64,000 nucleotides of DNA from JBMNFI01 sp050949225 (GCA_050949225.1 JBMNFI010000002.1:62001-126000); one strand, 5' to 3'; shown: positions 32,778 to 43,016, counted from the stretch's first letter. Translations and numbers: made by a program. Notes: generated by a model from the sequence alone, not told the origin.

Positions 32778-32807
32778 AAGCTTAGTGCATATTTGCCCTA
32801 AGCTTTT
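32778..32807 (+). terminator. terminator of mbl
   Basis: AAGCTTAG and CTAAGCTT form an 8-bp stem around a 12-base loop, followed by TT. The remaining 140 bp to the next gene show no recognised feature. Confidence 0.5.
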
Positions 32808-32947
32808 GCAATGTAAAGTATAAAAAGAGTATAAAAAGAGTATGATGCTGCTGCCATAAAGGACAAAGTTGCAGCATGAATGTTAAACTTTTGTGTCTAA
32901 TATATTGATGTAGATCCATAAATAGTTAAAAAGAAGAGGTTGTTATT

Positions 32948-33718
32948 ATGATAGCGGAGATTATTAGTGTTGGTTCAGAATTGCTTTTAGGTGATATTGT
33001 TAACACGAACGCACAATATTTAGCCCAACAGATGGCTAAATTGGGCATTATAGTTCAATATCAAACGTCAGTCGGCGATAATAGCGAACGCGTTAAAAAG
33101 GCCATTGATATAGCATTTGAAAGGGCTGATACTGTGATAATGACAGGAGGCTTGGGCCCGACTAAGGACGACCTGACTAAAGAAATGTTAGCCGAATATT
33201 TTGCCAAGGAATTGGTCTGGGACGCAGAGGTTTACCAGCAGATTAAGAACAGGATGTGCAAATACGGAGTTACCAAAGTTAGCGAAAGCAATAAAAAGCA
33301 GGCTTATGTACCACAAGACTGTATAGTTCTTTATAATGAGCATGGGACGGCACCCGGCTGTATCATTGAGGGAGATGAGAAAACGGCCGTGCTTTTACCC
33401 GGACCTCCTAAAGAAATGCAGTGGATGTTTGAGGAATATGTTTTGGATTATTTAAGAAAGTTTTCTGATAAAATGTTTGTTTCGGTTAATATCAAGTTAG
33501 AGGGGATTGGCGAGTCTATGGCTGCCGATAAAATTGATCATCTGCTGGATAACAGCAATCCTACTGTGGCGCCTTATGCCAAGGCAGATGGGACTTTGCT
33601 GCGCATAACCGCTTCAGCTACCAACCAAAAAGAGGCCCTTGAGATGATTGAGCCCATTCTGGAAGAGATTAAAAGGATTTTAAAAGGGAACATCAAAGAG
33701 GTAATTATGCCGTCTTAA
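32948..33718 (+). CDS. CinA-like molybdopterin-binding domain protein (N-terminal CinA domain only)
   Basis: A 256-residue protein matching the N-terminal COG1058 domain of CinA (IISVGSELLLGDIVNTNAQYL, MTGGLGPTKDDLT, LLPGPPKEM). Full CinA is about 410 residues because of a C-terminal nicotinamide-nucleotide amidase domain, absent here; the frame ends cleanly and no amidase sequence follows. Domain-only versions occur naturally, so this need not be damage. The ADP-ribose pyrophosphatase activity reported for this domain family is possible. Confidence 0.85.
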   Translation: MIAEIISVGSELLLGDIVNTNAQYLAQQMAKLGIIVQYQTSVGDNSERVKKAIDIAFERADTVIMTGGLGPTKDDLTKEMLAEYFAKELVWDAEVYQQIKNRMCKYGVTKVSESNKKQAYVPQDCIVLYNEHGTAPGCIIEGDEKTAVLLPGPPKEMQWMFEEYVLDYLRKFSDKMFVSVNIKLEGIGESMAADKIDHLLDNSNPTVAPYAKADGTLLRITASATNQKEALEMIEPILEEIKRILKGNIKEVIMPS

Positions 33719-33823
33719 CAGGTGTTTGTTTTGTGAAATTGCTTAATAAAAAGGAATAGACTTAGAATTGTCGAATAGTTAAAGAATGCTTAAAAGAGGC
33801 GATTGTTGCTAAGGAGAATTTTT

Positions 33824-34399
33824 ATGAGGGAAAGGCTAAAAAAGCATAAAATTGTTTTTATCTCCTGCTTTATTTTAGGAGTGGTTATGGCGGTAGCGAT
33901 TCCGTCTTGGGCTACGTCTAACACTGCTTCTGATCCGCTGGTTAGCAAATCATGGGTTGACGCTTATGTGACGCACCAGTTTAATAAGGTGGAAAATTCA
34001 CTGAAGCAGCTAAATGCAGCCCCTGAGGGAATCCATGTTATTTTGTACATTAATAAAAAAGATGCTTTAATCAACAATCAGCCTGTACAAATAGATGTAC
34101 CCCCACTGATTAAAAACAGTCGCACTTTGGTGCCGATTCGTTTTGTAGGGGAGTCATTGGGCGCTCAGGTCAATTGGCAGGGGAAAAATAAGACTGCTAC
34201 TATTATAAAAAATGATACGATCGTTACGATAACACTTAATAAGCGAGAGGCAACTGTGAATGGTAAAACCGTGACTTTAGATTGCCTGCCTATGGAACAA
34301 AGCGGTCGCATCCTGGTTCCAATTCGCTTTGTGGCAGAATCCCTGAATTGTCAAGTTAAATGGACAGGTGCGACAAAGAGAGTGGATATCAATATTTAA
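33824..34399 (+). CDS. copper amine oxidase-like N-terminal (stalk) domain protein, exported
   Basis: A 191-residue exported protein: signal segment (residues 10-30), a short linker helix and one copper-amine-oxidase N1-like domain with the two diagnostic repeats TLVPIRFVGESLGAQVNW and ILVPIRFVAESLNCQVKW. These domains are common on clostridial surface proteins and are not catalytic. The ATG at 33824 follows AAGGAG. It lies just before the surface-polymer gene block. Confidence 0.85.
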   Translation: MRERLKKHKIVFISCFILGVVMAVAIPSWATSNTASDPLVSKSWVDAYVTHQFNKVENSLKQLNAAPEGIHVILYINKKDALINNQPVQIDVPPLIKNSRTLVPIRFVGESLGAQVNWQGKNKTATIIKNDTIVTITLNKREATVNGKTVTLDCLPMEQSGRILVPIRFVAESLNCQVKWTGATKRVDINI

Positions 34400-34445
34400 A
34401 AGTTAAGATTATGTATGTCACACATTATTAAGGAGCTTTACGCAA

Positions 34446-35627
34446 ATGGTTAACAAAGACAGTTTTTGGGATCAGGATCGCAGTGATTGTTTATCTGGTG
34501 ATGATTCTGAACAAAAAGTGCTTTTGCAGGATGATATTACTAAGGAGGTTTCTTGCCCATCGGCAAAAATGGATTTAGATCCAAGCTATATTGAGGCAGT
34601 AAACAAAGTGCGGGATGATGCCGCAAGAGGGCATGATACATCGCCCGGAGCTGCGACCTGTACGCTTTCGTCAACAGGCAAAATTTGTTTTGCTATCTTA
34701 ATTATTTTTTTGGCCTCTTGGTGCTTTTATATGGGGTTTGCTGCATCCAATGTTTTTGCTTCTCAAAACAGTGAATATCTTGATGCTGATGCTTTAAATG
34801 GCGGAGATCTGACGGATTTGGGTATTAGTGGTATTAAGACAGTTCTTTTAATGGGTTGTGATAAGCGCGCAGAAGGGCCTAATAGCTCTGATGTTGGACG
34901 TTCCGACACCATTATGCTGGTTTTTCTCAATACTGAGAATAAATCAGCAACTTTACTTTCAATTCCCCGTGATACCTATGTGCAGATCCCTTCTAGTGGC
35001 GAAATGACTAAAATTAACCATGCTTATGCCTATGGGGGTGTTCCTTTAACCGAAAACACTATTGAAAGTTTTCTTGGTATAAAGATAGATAATTATGTCA
35101 AGATAGATTTTCAGGGTTTCGCCGATGTTGTTGAAGCATTGGGCGGTGTAACCATGGACGTGGAAATGCGTATGTATACACCTTGGGAAAACATCGATCT
35201 TCAAGAGGGTAAGCAAAAATTAAATGGTGAGGATGCTTTAGCTTATGTTCGCTATCGGGAAAAGCTTTATGGTGATACGGGACGTGTTGACAGACAGCAA
35301 AAATTTATATCTGTTTTGGCAGATGATATTTTTAGTTCCAAAAACCTTTTGAAACTTCCCAAAGTTATTGATTTGATAATGAATGAGGTTGAGACCGATC
35401 TTAGTAACGGAGAAATGATGTCGATGGCTAAATTTATGCAGGTTGTGGGCGTTTCTAATATGGAAACCTTTAAATTGGATGGAGAAGCGATTATGCTTAA
35501 TGGTATCAGTTACTGGAAGGTTGATGAATCACAAATTCCAACAATTGTAGAGCATCTCACAGCGGAAGGAAAAGGCAATATGACCACTGATAATAGTGCT
35601 GAAAGTATTATAAATAACAGCAATTAA
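34446..35627 (+). CDS. LytR-CpsA-Psr family glycopolymer ligase
   Basis: A 393-residue membrane protein with a cytoplasmic N-terminus of about 75 residues, one membrane helix (ICFAILIIFLASWCFYMGF) and an external LCP domain: DVGRSDTIMLVFLN, LSIPRDTYVQIP (pyrophosphate-binding Arg), KINHAYAYGG and DTGRVDRQQKFI. LCP enzymes attach undecaprenyl-linked secondary polymers to peptidoglycan. It heads a run of genes for such a polymer (wecG/tagA-like, csaB, murJ, wecA-like). The cytoplasmic region is longer than usual. Confidence 0.93.
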   Translation: MVNKDSFWDQDRSDCLSGDDSEQKVLLQDDITKEVSCPSAKMDLDPSYIEAVNKVRDDAARGHDTSPGAATCTLSSTGKICFAILIIFLASWCFYMGFAASNVFASQNSEYLDADALNGGDLTDLGISGIKTVLLMGCDKRAEGPNSSDVGRSDTIMLVFLNTENKSATLLSIPRDTYVQIPSSGEMTKINHAYAYGGVPLTENTIESFLGIKIDNYVKIDFQGFADVVEALGGVTMDVEMRMYTPWENIDLQEGKQKLNGEDALAYVRYREKLYGDTGRVDRQQKFISVLADDIFSSKNLLKLPKVIDLIMNEVETDLSNGEMMSMAKFMQVVGVSNMETFKLDGEAIMLNGISYWKVDESQIPTIVEHLTAEGKGNMTTDNSAESIINNSN

Positions 35628-35687
35628 GTAAATAAAGCATCCACATATAAAATTGCTGTTTTCTAGGTGGTCTGGAGGTGTATTATC

Positions 35688-36470
35688 ATGGTAAAGATTT
35701 TAGGGGTGCGTGTTGACAATGTCGATATGGTTCAATCATTATGTTTAATTCAGGAGTATATTGATTGTTTTTCTAAGAACAAAAAGAAAAACCACATCAT
35801 AACTTTAAATGCGGAGATTATTTATCGAGCTAAAGATGATGTTAAATTAAAAGAAATTATTAATAAAGCTGAACTGGTTACCCCTGATGGTTCTGGTGTG
35901 GTATGGGCTTCTCAACAATTAGGAGAACCTCTTAGTGAAAGGGTTACCGGTATTGATTTATTGGCTCACCTTTGTAGGCAAGCGCAACCGGCAGGTTGGA
36001 AGTTATACTTTTTTGGCAGCAAACCGGGAGTAGCACAGGCTGCTAAGGCGAAAATTGAGGAAGGTTTTCCCAATATTAATATCGTGGGAGTGCATGATGG
36101 TTATTTTACTCCGGAGGAGGAGCCTTCCATTATTGCTGATATAAATGATAAAAAACCGGATATTTTATTTGTGGCTTTAGGTGCCCCCAAGCAGGAGTTT
36201 TGGATTAATGAAAACCGCGACAAATTGGATGTTGCTGTAATGATGGGGGTTGGCGGTAGTTTTGATGTGATTTCCGGTAATGTGAAAAGAGCACCGGTTT
36301 TTTTCCAAAAACTACGTTTGGAGTGGCTGTGGCGTCTGCTTAGTAATCCCAGCCGGGCCGGGAGGATGAAGGTGTTACCGAAGTTTGTGAAATTAGTAAA
36401 AAAAAGCAAGAAGGAGCGCAAAAGGAATCAGCAAGAAGTTGAAGAAAAGAGAGGCCAACTCCCCTCATGA
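35688..36470 (+). CDS. WecG/TagA/CpsF family glycosyltransferase
   Basis: A 260-residue GT26 glycosyltransferase. Motifs: ITLNAEIIYRAKDD, LVTPDGSGVVWAS, RVTGIDLLAHLC, YFFGSKPGVA, GAPKQEFWI and VGGSFDVISGNVKRAP. Relatives add N-acetylmannosamine(uronate) to undecaprenyl-PP-GlcNAc at the inner membrane face. The ATG at 35688 follows GGAGGTG. With the wecA-like gene at 41448 it would make the linkage unit of a wall polymer. The C-terminus is highly charged. Confidence 0.93.
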   Translation: MVKILGVRVDNVDMVQSLCLIQEYIDCFSKNKKKNHIITLNAEIIYRAKDDVKLKEIINKAELVTPDGSGVVWASQQLGEPLSERVTGIDLLAHLCRQAQPAGWKLYFFGSKPGVAQAAKAKIEEGFPNINIVGVHDGYFTPEEEPSIIADINDKKPDILFVALGAPKQEFWINENRDKLDVAVMMGVGGSFDVISGNVKRAPVFFQKLRLEWLWRLLSNPSRAGRMKVLPKFVKLVKKSKKERKRNQQEVEEKRGQLPS

Positions 36471-36704
36471 AAAAGCACTTATCAAGAAAAGGCTTTTTTA
36501 AGAGGGGTTATTTTTGCGGGGTCTATTTATAGAACAATTCCTTTATTATATTTACTTTGTTTGCTTGAAAAGAATTCTTGTCCCCCTACAAAACCGAGTG
36601 ATGACCATTTATAAAAAGAGGACAAATCTTTAAAGAGCAGAAATATTTATAAAAGATCTCTGTGGCAATCAGTGTACAGATAATAAATAGAGAGGTGTCA
36701 AAAA

Positions 36705-38651
36705 GTGGCTCGAAAAAAGATCTTTAATTATATAGCGATTATCTTGATTATCATTGGTTTAGTGACCGCCTTTTATAATGCTGCGCAGCGCTTTACTGTT
36801 GAAAGAGCAACAAAAGAAACAGAAATTGTGCTTGATTGGACGCAAGTTATTAATACGGCTCAAAGAAGCAATTCTACTGTTGAAAAGGTTCTTGCCGATT
36901 TGTCAAAACAATCCGTGGGTGGTATTTTTATGAAGGAAATGCTGCTTGTGGATTTAGAGAATGAGGATAAGGTTTCTTATTATAATGGTCCGGCATTTTT
37001 ATCCTTGTTGGAACAATATAATCTTGATGCCTCTCAAATAAATCGTAATCACAGCTATTTATTGTTCACTGATCGTGAAGAGATGCAGCGCGTTGCTCAG
37101 CATATTAGGGCTAAGGTAAATAGTGCTTATTGTCAGGAACTAGCTGTATCGAGCAAGGATGTTTATATTTTACAAACCTCGATACCGGAAACAGATTTTA
37201 ATACATTGGGATTAGGTTTTTCACGGGAGAGTATGCAGTCGATAAAAGAGGCCGGTTTAAACATTGCGGTCCAGATTCGCTTTTGGGATAATTGTGAGAA
37301 AAGCGACATTGATTTAGTGCTTTCCAATTTTAAAGATATGCCTGTGATCAGCATTGGATTTAATGATGCATATCTGCCCGGGAGCAATAATGGTGCGGGA
37401 AAATGGGGTGAGATTAAAAGATATTGGGCTGATTCAATTAGGGCCATGAATGTCGATTTGTTGACCCTGGAATTTTTTAAGCAGGCTGATTTATCCAGTT
37501 TAGCTTTGGCGATGGACAATCAAGTTTTACGCTGTCACACGATTACAGAAACAGATGCTTCGGCAATTACTCAAGATGCTTTTGTTGATCGTTTTACCTT
37601 GGCTGCCTCTGAGCGAAACATGAAGTTGTTATTTGTTCGTTTCCCTTTTAACGCTCAGGTTAATGAACAACAGGATCTTTTGAGCCAACTGGTTGATTCC
37701 TTGTGGGAAAAAGGCATCGTGGTAAAAACTCCTTCCGAGACAACCCCTTTATCCTTGCCTTTGTGGACGCTGATTCTTTGTGGTTTAGGAGTAATTGGCG
37801 GGGCTTGGCTTTTGATGGGTCGTTTGCGGTTTAAGCCCTCTTGGAAAACAGTTATTACCATTATTTTACTTTTGGGCCTGGGAGGCTTGCTGGCAGGCGG
37901 TAATACGGTAATGATGCAAAAGCTTTTTGCCCTTTTAGCGGTGGTGGTTTTCCCTACCTTGGCCATTATTGTTTTTATACCGCAGAAAAAACAAAAATTA
38001 CTCAAAGCTATAGTTAACTTTATTCTGATGTCGTTGCTATCTTTGATTGGCGCCGTTTTGATGATTGGTCTCTTATCAGACAGTAGCTTTATGCAGGGTT
38101 CTACAATTTTTGCCGGGGTTAAGGCCGCGCATTTAATACCGTTGCTCTTAATTGCTGTTTGGGCGGTGCTGCTGCAGGATGGGCAAAAAAAGGGGATGCT
38201 TGGTCTTAAGGATTTAATGGCCCAGCCACTTAACATTGGCATGTTGATTTTGGGTGGTATTTTAGTAACTGTGATGGTTTTTTACCTAATCCGTACGGGT
38301 AATGATAATCCGGCGGCTGTCTCCAGTTTTGAAAGAACTTTTCGGGCAGCGCTGGATAGCCTGATGGGAGTAAGACCCCGTACCAAAGAATTTTTGCTGG
38401 GTCACCCCTTGATGCTGATTTTGTGTTATTGGGGATATCGTAATAATTTCTTTTTACCTGTTCTTGTTTTAGCAAGTATTGGACAGGTTTCCATGGTTAA
38501 TACTTTTGCACATATTCATACCCCCCTGCTTATATCGGTCTTGAGGACGGTTAATGGTTTAGTTTTGGGAATTGTGATAGGATTAATTTTACTGGCTGTC
38601 GTTTATATAATAGTCAGATATATTAAAAAGAAAAGGGCTTTTAACAGCTGA
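36705..38651 (+). CDS. DUF5693 family membrane protein
   Basis: A 648-residue protein: an N-terminal helix (IAIILIIIGLVTAFYN), a large external domain (about residues 30-340) and at least eight C-terminal hydrophobic helices, including LPLLLIAVWAVLLQDG. Proteins of this type (DUF5693) occur next to csaB in Gram-positive genomes; function unknown, possibly linked to wall-polymer pyruvylation or export. Start is GTG after GAGAGGTG. It ends 7 bp before csaB, so the two are cotranscribed. Confidence 0.82.
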   Translation: MARKKIFNYIAIILIIIGLVTAFYNAAQRFTVERATKETEIVLDWTQVINTAQRSNSTVEKVLADLSKQSVGGIFMKEMLLVDLENEDKVSYYNGPAFLSLLEQYNLDASQINRNHSYLLFTDREEMQRVAQHIRAKVNSAYCQELAVSSKDVYILQTSIPETDFNTLGLGFSRESMQSIKEAGLNIAVQIRFWDNCEKSDIDLVLSNFKDMPVISIGFNDAYLPGSNNGAGKWGEIKRYWADSIRAMNVDLLTLEFFKQADLSSLALAMDNQVLRCHTITETDASAITQDAFVDRFTLAASERNMKLLFVRFPFNAQVNEQQDLLSQLVDSLWEKGIVVKTPSETTPLSLPLWTLILCGLGVIGGAWLLMGRLRFKPSWKTVITIILLLGLGGLLAGGNTVMMQKLFALLAVVVFPTLAIIVFIPQKKQKLLKAIVNFILMSLLSLIGAVLMIGLLSDSSFMQGSTIFAGVKAAHLIPLLLIAVWAVLLQDGQKKGMLGLKDLMAQPLNIGMLILGGILVTVMVFYLIRTGNDNPAAVSSFERTFRAALDSLMGVRPRTKEFLLGHPLMLILCYWGYRNNFFLPVLVLASIGQVSMVNTFAHIHTPLLISVLRTVNGLVLGIVIGLILLAVVYIIVRYIKKKRAFNS

Positions 38652-38658
38652 GGCGATC

Positions 38659-39750
38659 ATGAAAAAAATTCTTTTAACAGGGTATTACGGTTTTGATAAT
38701 CTTGGTGATGAGGCGGTTTTATTCAATATCATTAAGGAAATCAGAGCTAATATAAAGGATGCGGATATTACAGTTTTGTCGCATGATCCGGAAAAAACGG
38801 CGGCAAAATATAATGTTAAATCTGTTAATCGCTGGCGGATGGGGCAAACCTTTGCAGCCATTTACCGCAGCGATGTGCTGGTTTTTGGCGGAGGAAGCTT
38901 GCTGCAGGATGTCACCGGCTCTAAAAGTCTGTCTTTTTACTTGCTGCAAATGAGGCTGGCTCACTTTTTGTGCAAACCTGTTTTTCTTTATGCTCAAGGG
39001 ATTGGTCCGGTTAACGATTTAAATAATCAGCAAAAAATGGCGAATTCTCTAAAGAAAGCAGCCTTGATCACTGTTCGTGATCAGGAGTCGGCTGCCTTTT
39101 TAAGCAAGCTGCAAGTGCCCAAAGAAAGGGTTGTACTTACAATAGATCCTGTTTTGGCGGCACAACAGCAAGGCGATGCTTCTGCCTTGGGAATGAGGAA
39201 AAAAATAGGTATTGCTTTGCGTCCCTGGCAAGCGTTAGATGATAAGATGCTTGATGAAATAGCCGCTTGGGCAGACTATTTTGTCCTCAAGGGATACAAA
39301 ATAGTCTTACTCCCTTTTCATGAGCCCCAGGATCGTCAAATATCTGAAAAACTGGCCGCTAAAATGGACCATCAGTCATCTTTAGGTACAGAGATCTTTG
39401 ATTACGATACGATGCTCAGGGAGATCGCGGAGTTGGACTTTGTTTTGGGTATGCGCTTACATGCCGTTATTATGGCCGCAGCTGTTGCCACTCCCTTTAT
39501 TGGATTGAGCTATGACCCTAAAGTGGAAAGTTTTTGCCGCTCTGTAGGGCAGCCGCTGGTTAAGGTTGCAGACATTAACATGAGGCATTTGGTACAGTTG
39601 ACAGAAGGGGTGTTAAAGGATCAAGGGTCCATTATTGCTTTTTTGGAGCAACAAAAAACATGCTGGAGAAAATTGAGTAAAGCAAATACCCTCTTGTTAA
39701 ATGATGTTTTAGAGGGAAAAGAACCCTTGTCACTTGATGATCTTTTATAA
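38659..39750 (+). CDS. csaB: polysaccharide pyruvyl transferase CsaB
   Basis: A 363-residue CsaB protein (GYYGFDNLGDEAVLFNII at the N-terminus, VFGGGSLLQDVTGSKSL, YAQGIGPVN, LGMRLHAVIMAAA). CsaB adds pyruvyl ketal groups to secondary cell-wall polysaccharide, which lets SLH-domain proteins bind the wall. This implies that the organism has SLH or S-layer proteins, although none is encoded in the window. ATG after GAGGCG. Confidence 0.93.
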   Translation: MKKILLTGYYGFDNLGDEAVLFNIIKEIRANIKDADITVLSHDPEKTAAKYNVKSVNRWRMGQTFAAIYRSDVLVFGGGSLLQDVTGSKSLSFYLLQMRLAHFLCKPVFLYAQGIGPVNDLNNQQKMANSLKKAALITVRDQESAAFLSKLQVPKERVVLTIDPVLAAQQQGDASALGMRKKIGIALRPWQALDDKMLDEIAAWADYFVLKGYKIVLLPFHEPQDRQISEKLAAKMDHQSSLGTEIFDYDTMLREIAELDFVLGMRLHAVIMAAAVATPFIGLSYDPKVESFCRSVGQPLVKVADINMRHLVQLTEGVLKDQGSIIAFLEQQKTCWRKLSKANTLLLNDVLEGKEPLSLDDLL

Positions 39751-39790
39751 TGGATGTAACTAGATATTATAGTAAGGATGCAGAAAGAGA

Positions 39791-41344
39791 ATGAGTAAAA
39801 GTTTATTTAAAGCAACAGGAATTATTTTAGCGATTAATCTGATTGTAAAACTTCTGGGTTTTATTAGGGAAACTAGTATTGCTTGGGGTTTTGGAGCCAC
39901 AGCCATTACTGATGCTTATAAGGTTGCTTATACGATACCGTATTTCTTGCAAGCTATTTTAGGGTTTGCTTTGGTGACCGTAACGGTGCCGGTTTTAACT
40001 CGTTATTGGATTAACAATGATCAGGAAGCAGCTTTTCATGTAGGAAGCTCAATTACTAATATTATCGCTATTATTATGGCTGTGGTTTCCGTAATTGGAA
40101 TTGCCTTTGCGCCGACTTTAGTTTTTCTCACGGCTCCTAATCTAGCCCCCGAAACCAGTGTTTTAGCGATTGAAATGACGAGAATTATGTTTCCGTCAGT
40201 GTTGTTTATGAGTCTGGGTATGGTCTTTACGGGTATTTTGAATTCCCGTTATCGCTTTGCTGCCGGGGCCTTGGCACCCGGTATTTCCAACATTGTCATT
40301 ATTTGCAGTGTGTTGTTGTTTTCAACCAGTGGTATTCTTAGCTTAGCTTGGGGAACTTTAATCAGTTTCGCTGCCTTCTTTACTTTCTTGTTGATTGCTG
40401 TTAAAAGGGCAGGTTTTCGTTATCAACCGAAACTTGATTTACAACATTCCGCTGTAAAAGGTGTTTTAAAAGACATTATGCCCATCGTTTTAGGAGTGGC
40501 TGTTAATCAGATTTATGCTTTGATCAATAGGATTTTTGCTTCCGGTTTGGCGGATGGCAGTATTTCCGCTCTGGATTTTGCCAATAAACTGATGAATTTA
40601 CCGATTGGAGTATTCGTAGCGGCGGTTGCGGCTGCAATTTATCCGGCTTTGGCTGAAAGGGCACTTAAAAAGGATAATATCGGTTTGGCAAAAACCATGA
40701 ATAAGGGGTTGGGGATGGTTTTGTTAGTGGCAATACCCGCCTCGATCGGTCTAATTGTGCTGAGTCAGCCGATTGTGCAATTATTGTTTGAAAGAGGAGC
40801 CTTTGACGCTGCCGCTACTAGTACCACCGCATATGCTTTGTCTTTTTATTGTGTGGGTCTAGTAGCTGTAGCTGCCAATATGATCTTAACTCGTGCATAT
40901 TATTCATTCAATGATGTAAAAACTCCCGTATTTATGGGTATGATATCTATTGGTGTCAATGTTGCCGCCAGCTTTATTCTGCTGCCGATTTTCCAGCATG
41001 GCGGCTTGGCTTTGGCAAACTCTATTGCGGCCTTTGTCAATACGGTTTTATTGTATACTTTCTTGCGGCGGCGTTTGTCGGAAATTTCTACTACTCGTCT
41101 ATTTAAATCGGCAGGAAAAGTCCTTATTTCCTCTCTTTTGATGGGGGTCATCGTTATGCTGATCATGCGACTCACTTCCGGATTTGCCACAAGCACCTTT
41201 AATTTGCTTGTTTGCGTGGGTGGCTCAATTATCATTGGTTGTATAGTTTATTTTCTCTTAGTCAAACTCTTGCGAGTTGAAGAAGTTGAGTCCTTTATCG
41301 GGATTTTACGTGAAAAACTGCAAAGAAAAAAGTTAAATAACTAG
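39791..41344 (+). CDS. murJ: murein biosynthesis integral membrane protein MurJ (lipid II flippase family)
   Basis: A 517-residue MOP-superfamily transporter with about 14 membrane helices; the N-terminus (LIVKLLGFIRETSIAWGFG, TDAYKVAYTIPYFL) and FIFASGLADGSISALDFANKL-like central motif are typical of MurJ. It flips lipid-linked cell-wall precursors across the membrane. Its place between csaB and a wecA-like gene could mean it serves the secondary polymer instead of, or besides, lipid II. Confidence 0.92.
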   Translation: MSKSLFKATGIILAINLIVKLLGFIRETSIAWGFGATAITDAYKVAYTIPYFLQAILGFALVTVTVPVLTRYWINNDQEAAFHVGSSITNIIAIIMAVVSVIGIAFAPTLVFLTAPNLAPETSVLAIEMTRIMFPSVLFMSLGMVFTGILNSRYRFAAGALAPGISNIVIICSVLLFSTSGILSLAWGTLISFAAFFTFLLIAVKRAGFRYQPKLDLQHSAVKGVLKDIMPIVLGVAVNQIYALINRIFASGLADGSISALDFANKLMNLPIGVFVAAVAAAIYPALAERALKKDNIGLAKTMNKGLGMVLLVAIPASIGLIVLSQPIVQLLFERGAFDAAATSTTAYALSFYCVGLVAVAANMILTRAYYSFNDVKTPVFMGMISIGVNVAASFILLPIFQHGGLALANSIAAFVNTVLLYTFLRRRLSEISTTRLFKSAGKVLISSLLMGVIVMLIMRLTSGFATSTFNLLVCVGGSIIIGCIVYFLLVKLLRVEEVESFIGILREKLQRKKLNN

Positions 41345-41447
41345 AAAACTTGACAAAGATACTGAAAAGGTGAGAAAATATGATGTAAGTAAAAAATCAT
41401 AAACTATCAATAGACACAAGACAAAAAATAAACTGAGGTGTTCGTAC

Positions 41448-42503
41448 ATGTTATTCATAGCAGCCATTGCGGCGGCCTTAGGAATAGCGCTATTGTGCAC
41501 GCCCTTATCTATCAGAATTGCTCTTAAGTTGGGTGTGGTCGATTATCCGAATGCACGCAAAGTGCATTCAGGAGTTATGCCACGCATGGGTGGTGTGGCT
41601 ATTTATGCCGGGTTTGTGGTTGGAACGATGATTTTAGGCTTTTATACTAGAGAAGTGGCTGCCCTTTTAATAGCTTCTACTCTGGTAATGGGAGTAGGAT
41701 TAGTCGATGACATTAAAGGTGTTTCCCCTAAGGTTAAATTAATTGTGCAATTTATTGCAGCTTTAATATTAGTCAAATATGGGATTTATGTCGAGTTTAT
41801 TACCAACCCTTTTACCGGTGGAATGATTTCTTTAGGCTTTTTATCTATTCCAATAACTATTCTTTGGCTGGTTGGTGTTTCCAACGCGGTCAATTTAATA
41901 GACGGTTTAGATGGCCTTTCTTCCGGTGTTTCGGCTATTGCCGCTTTGACTATGTCCGTAGTTTGTTTTGCCCAAGGACAAGTAGCTGCCTCCTTTATCG
42001 CAGCGGTTTTGGCGGCCTCCGCTTTTGGCTTTTTGCGGTTTAATTTTCACCCGGCCAAGACATTTATGGGTGATTGCGGATCACTTTTTTTAGGTTTTAC
42101 CTTGGCGGCGTTATCAGTAATGGGTTTGACCAAAGGGGCGACCATGATATCTATTTTTATCCCTTTGATAATTTTGGGTATCCCCATTTTCGATACATTT
42201 TTTGCGATAGTTCGTCGTAAAGTTAAGCATAAGCCGATCCTTGATGCCGATAAGGGTCATTTACACCACTGTTTGTTGGGATTAGGGCTTAGTCATCGTA
42301 AAACAGTTTTACTGATCTATGCTATTAGTGTTATAATGGGCGCGGCGGGAATTTTAATGGCTGTATTGACCTCTTCGCAAGCTGTAGTAGTTTTAATTAT
42401 TATTAGCGTATGTACAGTTGTTGGGGCTGATATGTTGGGTGTTTTACGAGGAAAGACGGCTAGTTTTTTACAACAGAGGAAATTTAAATTAAAAAAGGAA
42501 TAA
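41448..42503 (+). CDS. undecaprenyl-phosphate GlcNAc-1-phosphate transferase (WecA/TagO, MraY family)
   Basis: A 351-residue polytopic membrane enzyme that starts polymer synthesis on undecaprenyl phosphate. Conserved motifs: HSGVMPRMGGVAIY, VGLVDDIKGVSPKVKL (Asp-Asp), NLIDGLDGLSSGVSAI, FMGDCGSLFLGF and the His-rich cytoplasmic loop DKGHLHHCLLGLGLSHRK. This is the family's UDP-sugar and metal site. ATG after GAGGTG. It completes the surface-polymer gene block. Confidence 0.94.
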   Translation: MLFIAAIAAALGIALLCTPLSIRIALKLGVVDYPNARKVHSGVMPRMGGVAIYAGFVVGTMILGFYTREVAALLIASTLVMGVGLVDDIKGVSPKVKLIVQFIAALILVKYGIYVEFITNPFTGGMISLGFLSIPITILWLVGVSNAVNLIDGLDGLSSGVSAIAALTMSVVCFAQGQVAASFIAAVLAASAFGFLRFNFHPAKTFMGDCGSLFLGFTLAALSVMGLTKGATMISIFIPLIILGIPIFDTFFAIVRRKVKHKPILDADKGHLHHCLLGLGLSHRKTVLLIYAISVIMGAAGILMAVLTSSQAVVVLIIISVCTVVGADMLGVLRGKTASFLQQRKFKLKKE

Positions 42504-42524
42504 ATGTAAAAGAGGAGGAAGATA

Positions 42525-43016
42525 ATGGCTAAAAAGAATACAATTATTTTAGTAATAGTAGCCGTAGTGAGTGTGGCGGCAGGTTTTGCCGTTAGTCAGG
42601 TGGTTCAGGCTTCATTTTTCAGCCCCGGTTCTAAGGATGATCCGTTTGTTTCCCAAAGTTATGTGGAAACAATCGTTGGAGAGCGTACGGCTGTTTTGCA
42701 AACGCAAATTGACGAGCTGCAAACACAACTCAATGGAGGAAGTACTAAAACCAGTGATACAGGAGAAGCGGGAGCCACTAATGCAAATAATGAAGGAAAT
42801 TCCGGCGAGGCCAATGAAACCGTTGATAAAACGGTTACTATCACCGGCAACAGTGTGAATGTTCGCTCGGAGGCCAGTTCTTCCGGTTCTGTTGTAGGTA
42901 AGGTTAGCAGTGGTGATAAAGTTTCTTTAGTAGGTCAAGAAGGCGATTGGTATAAGGTTAAATTAACTAATGGCACGGAGGGGTGGATCGCATCCTGGTT
43001 AGGTGAAATAAACTAA
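42525..43016 (+). CDS. exported SH3-domain protein
   Basis: A 163-residue protein: signal or anchor helix (residues 5-28), coiled coil (VETIVGERTAVLQTQIDELQ), a low-complexity Ser/Thr/Glu/Asn linker and a C-terminal bacterial SH3 domain (VNVRSEASSSGSVVGKV...WYKVKLTNGTEGWIAS). Such domains bind peptidoglycan. It lies 22 bp behind the wecA-like gene with a GAGGAGG ribosome site and ends at a strong terminator. Confidence 0.85.
   Translation: MAKKNTIILVIVAVVSVAAGFAVSQVVQASFFSPGSKDDPFVSQSYVETIVGERTAVLQTQIDELQTQLNGGSTKTSDTGEAGATNANNEGNSGEANETVDKTVTITGNSVNVRSEASSSGSVVGKVSSGDKVSLVGQEGDWYKVKLTNGTEGWIASWLGEIN

Noticed and set aside
32948..33718. cinA interrupted by an element
   Set aside because: The frame ends normally after the N-terminal domain, no recombinase or amidase half is nearby, and domain-only versions exist.
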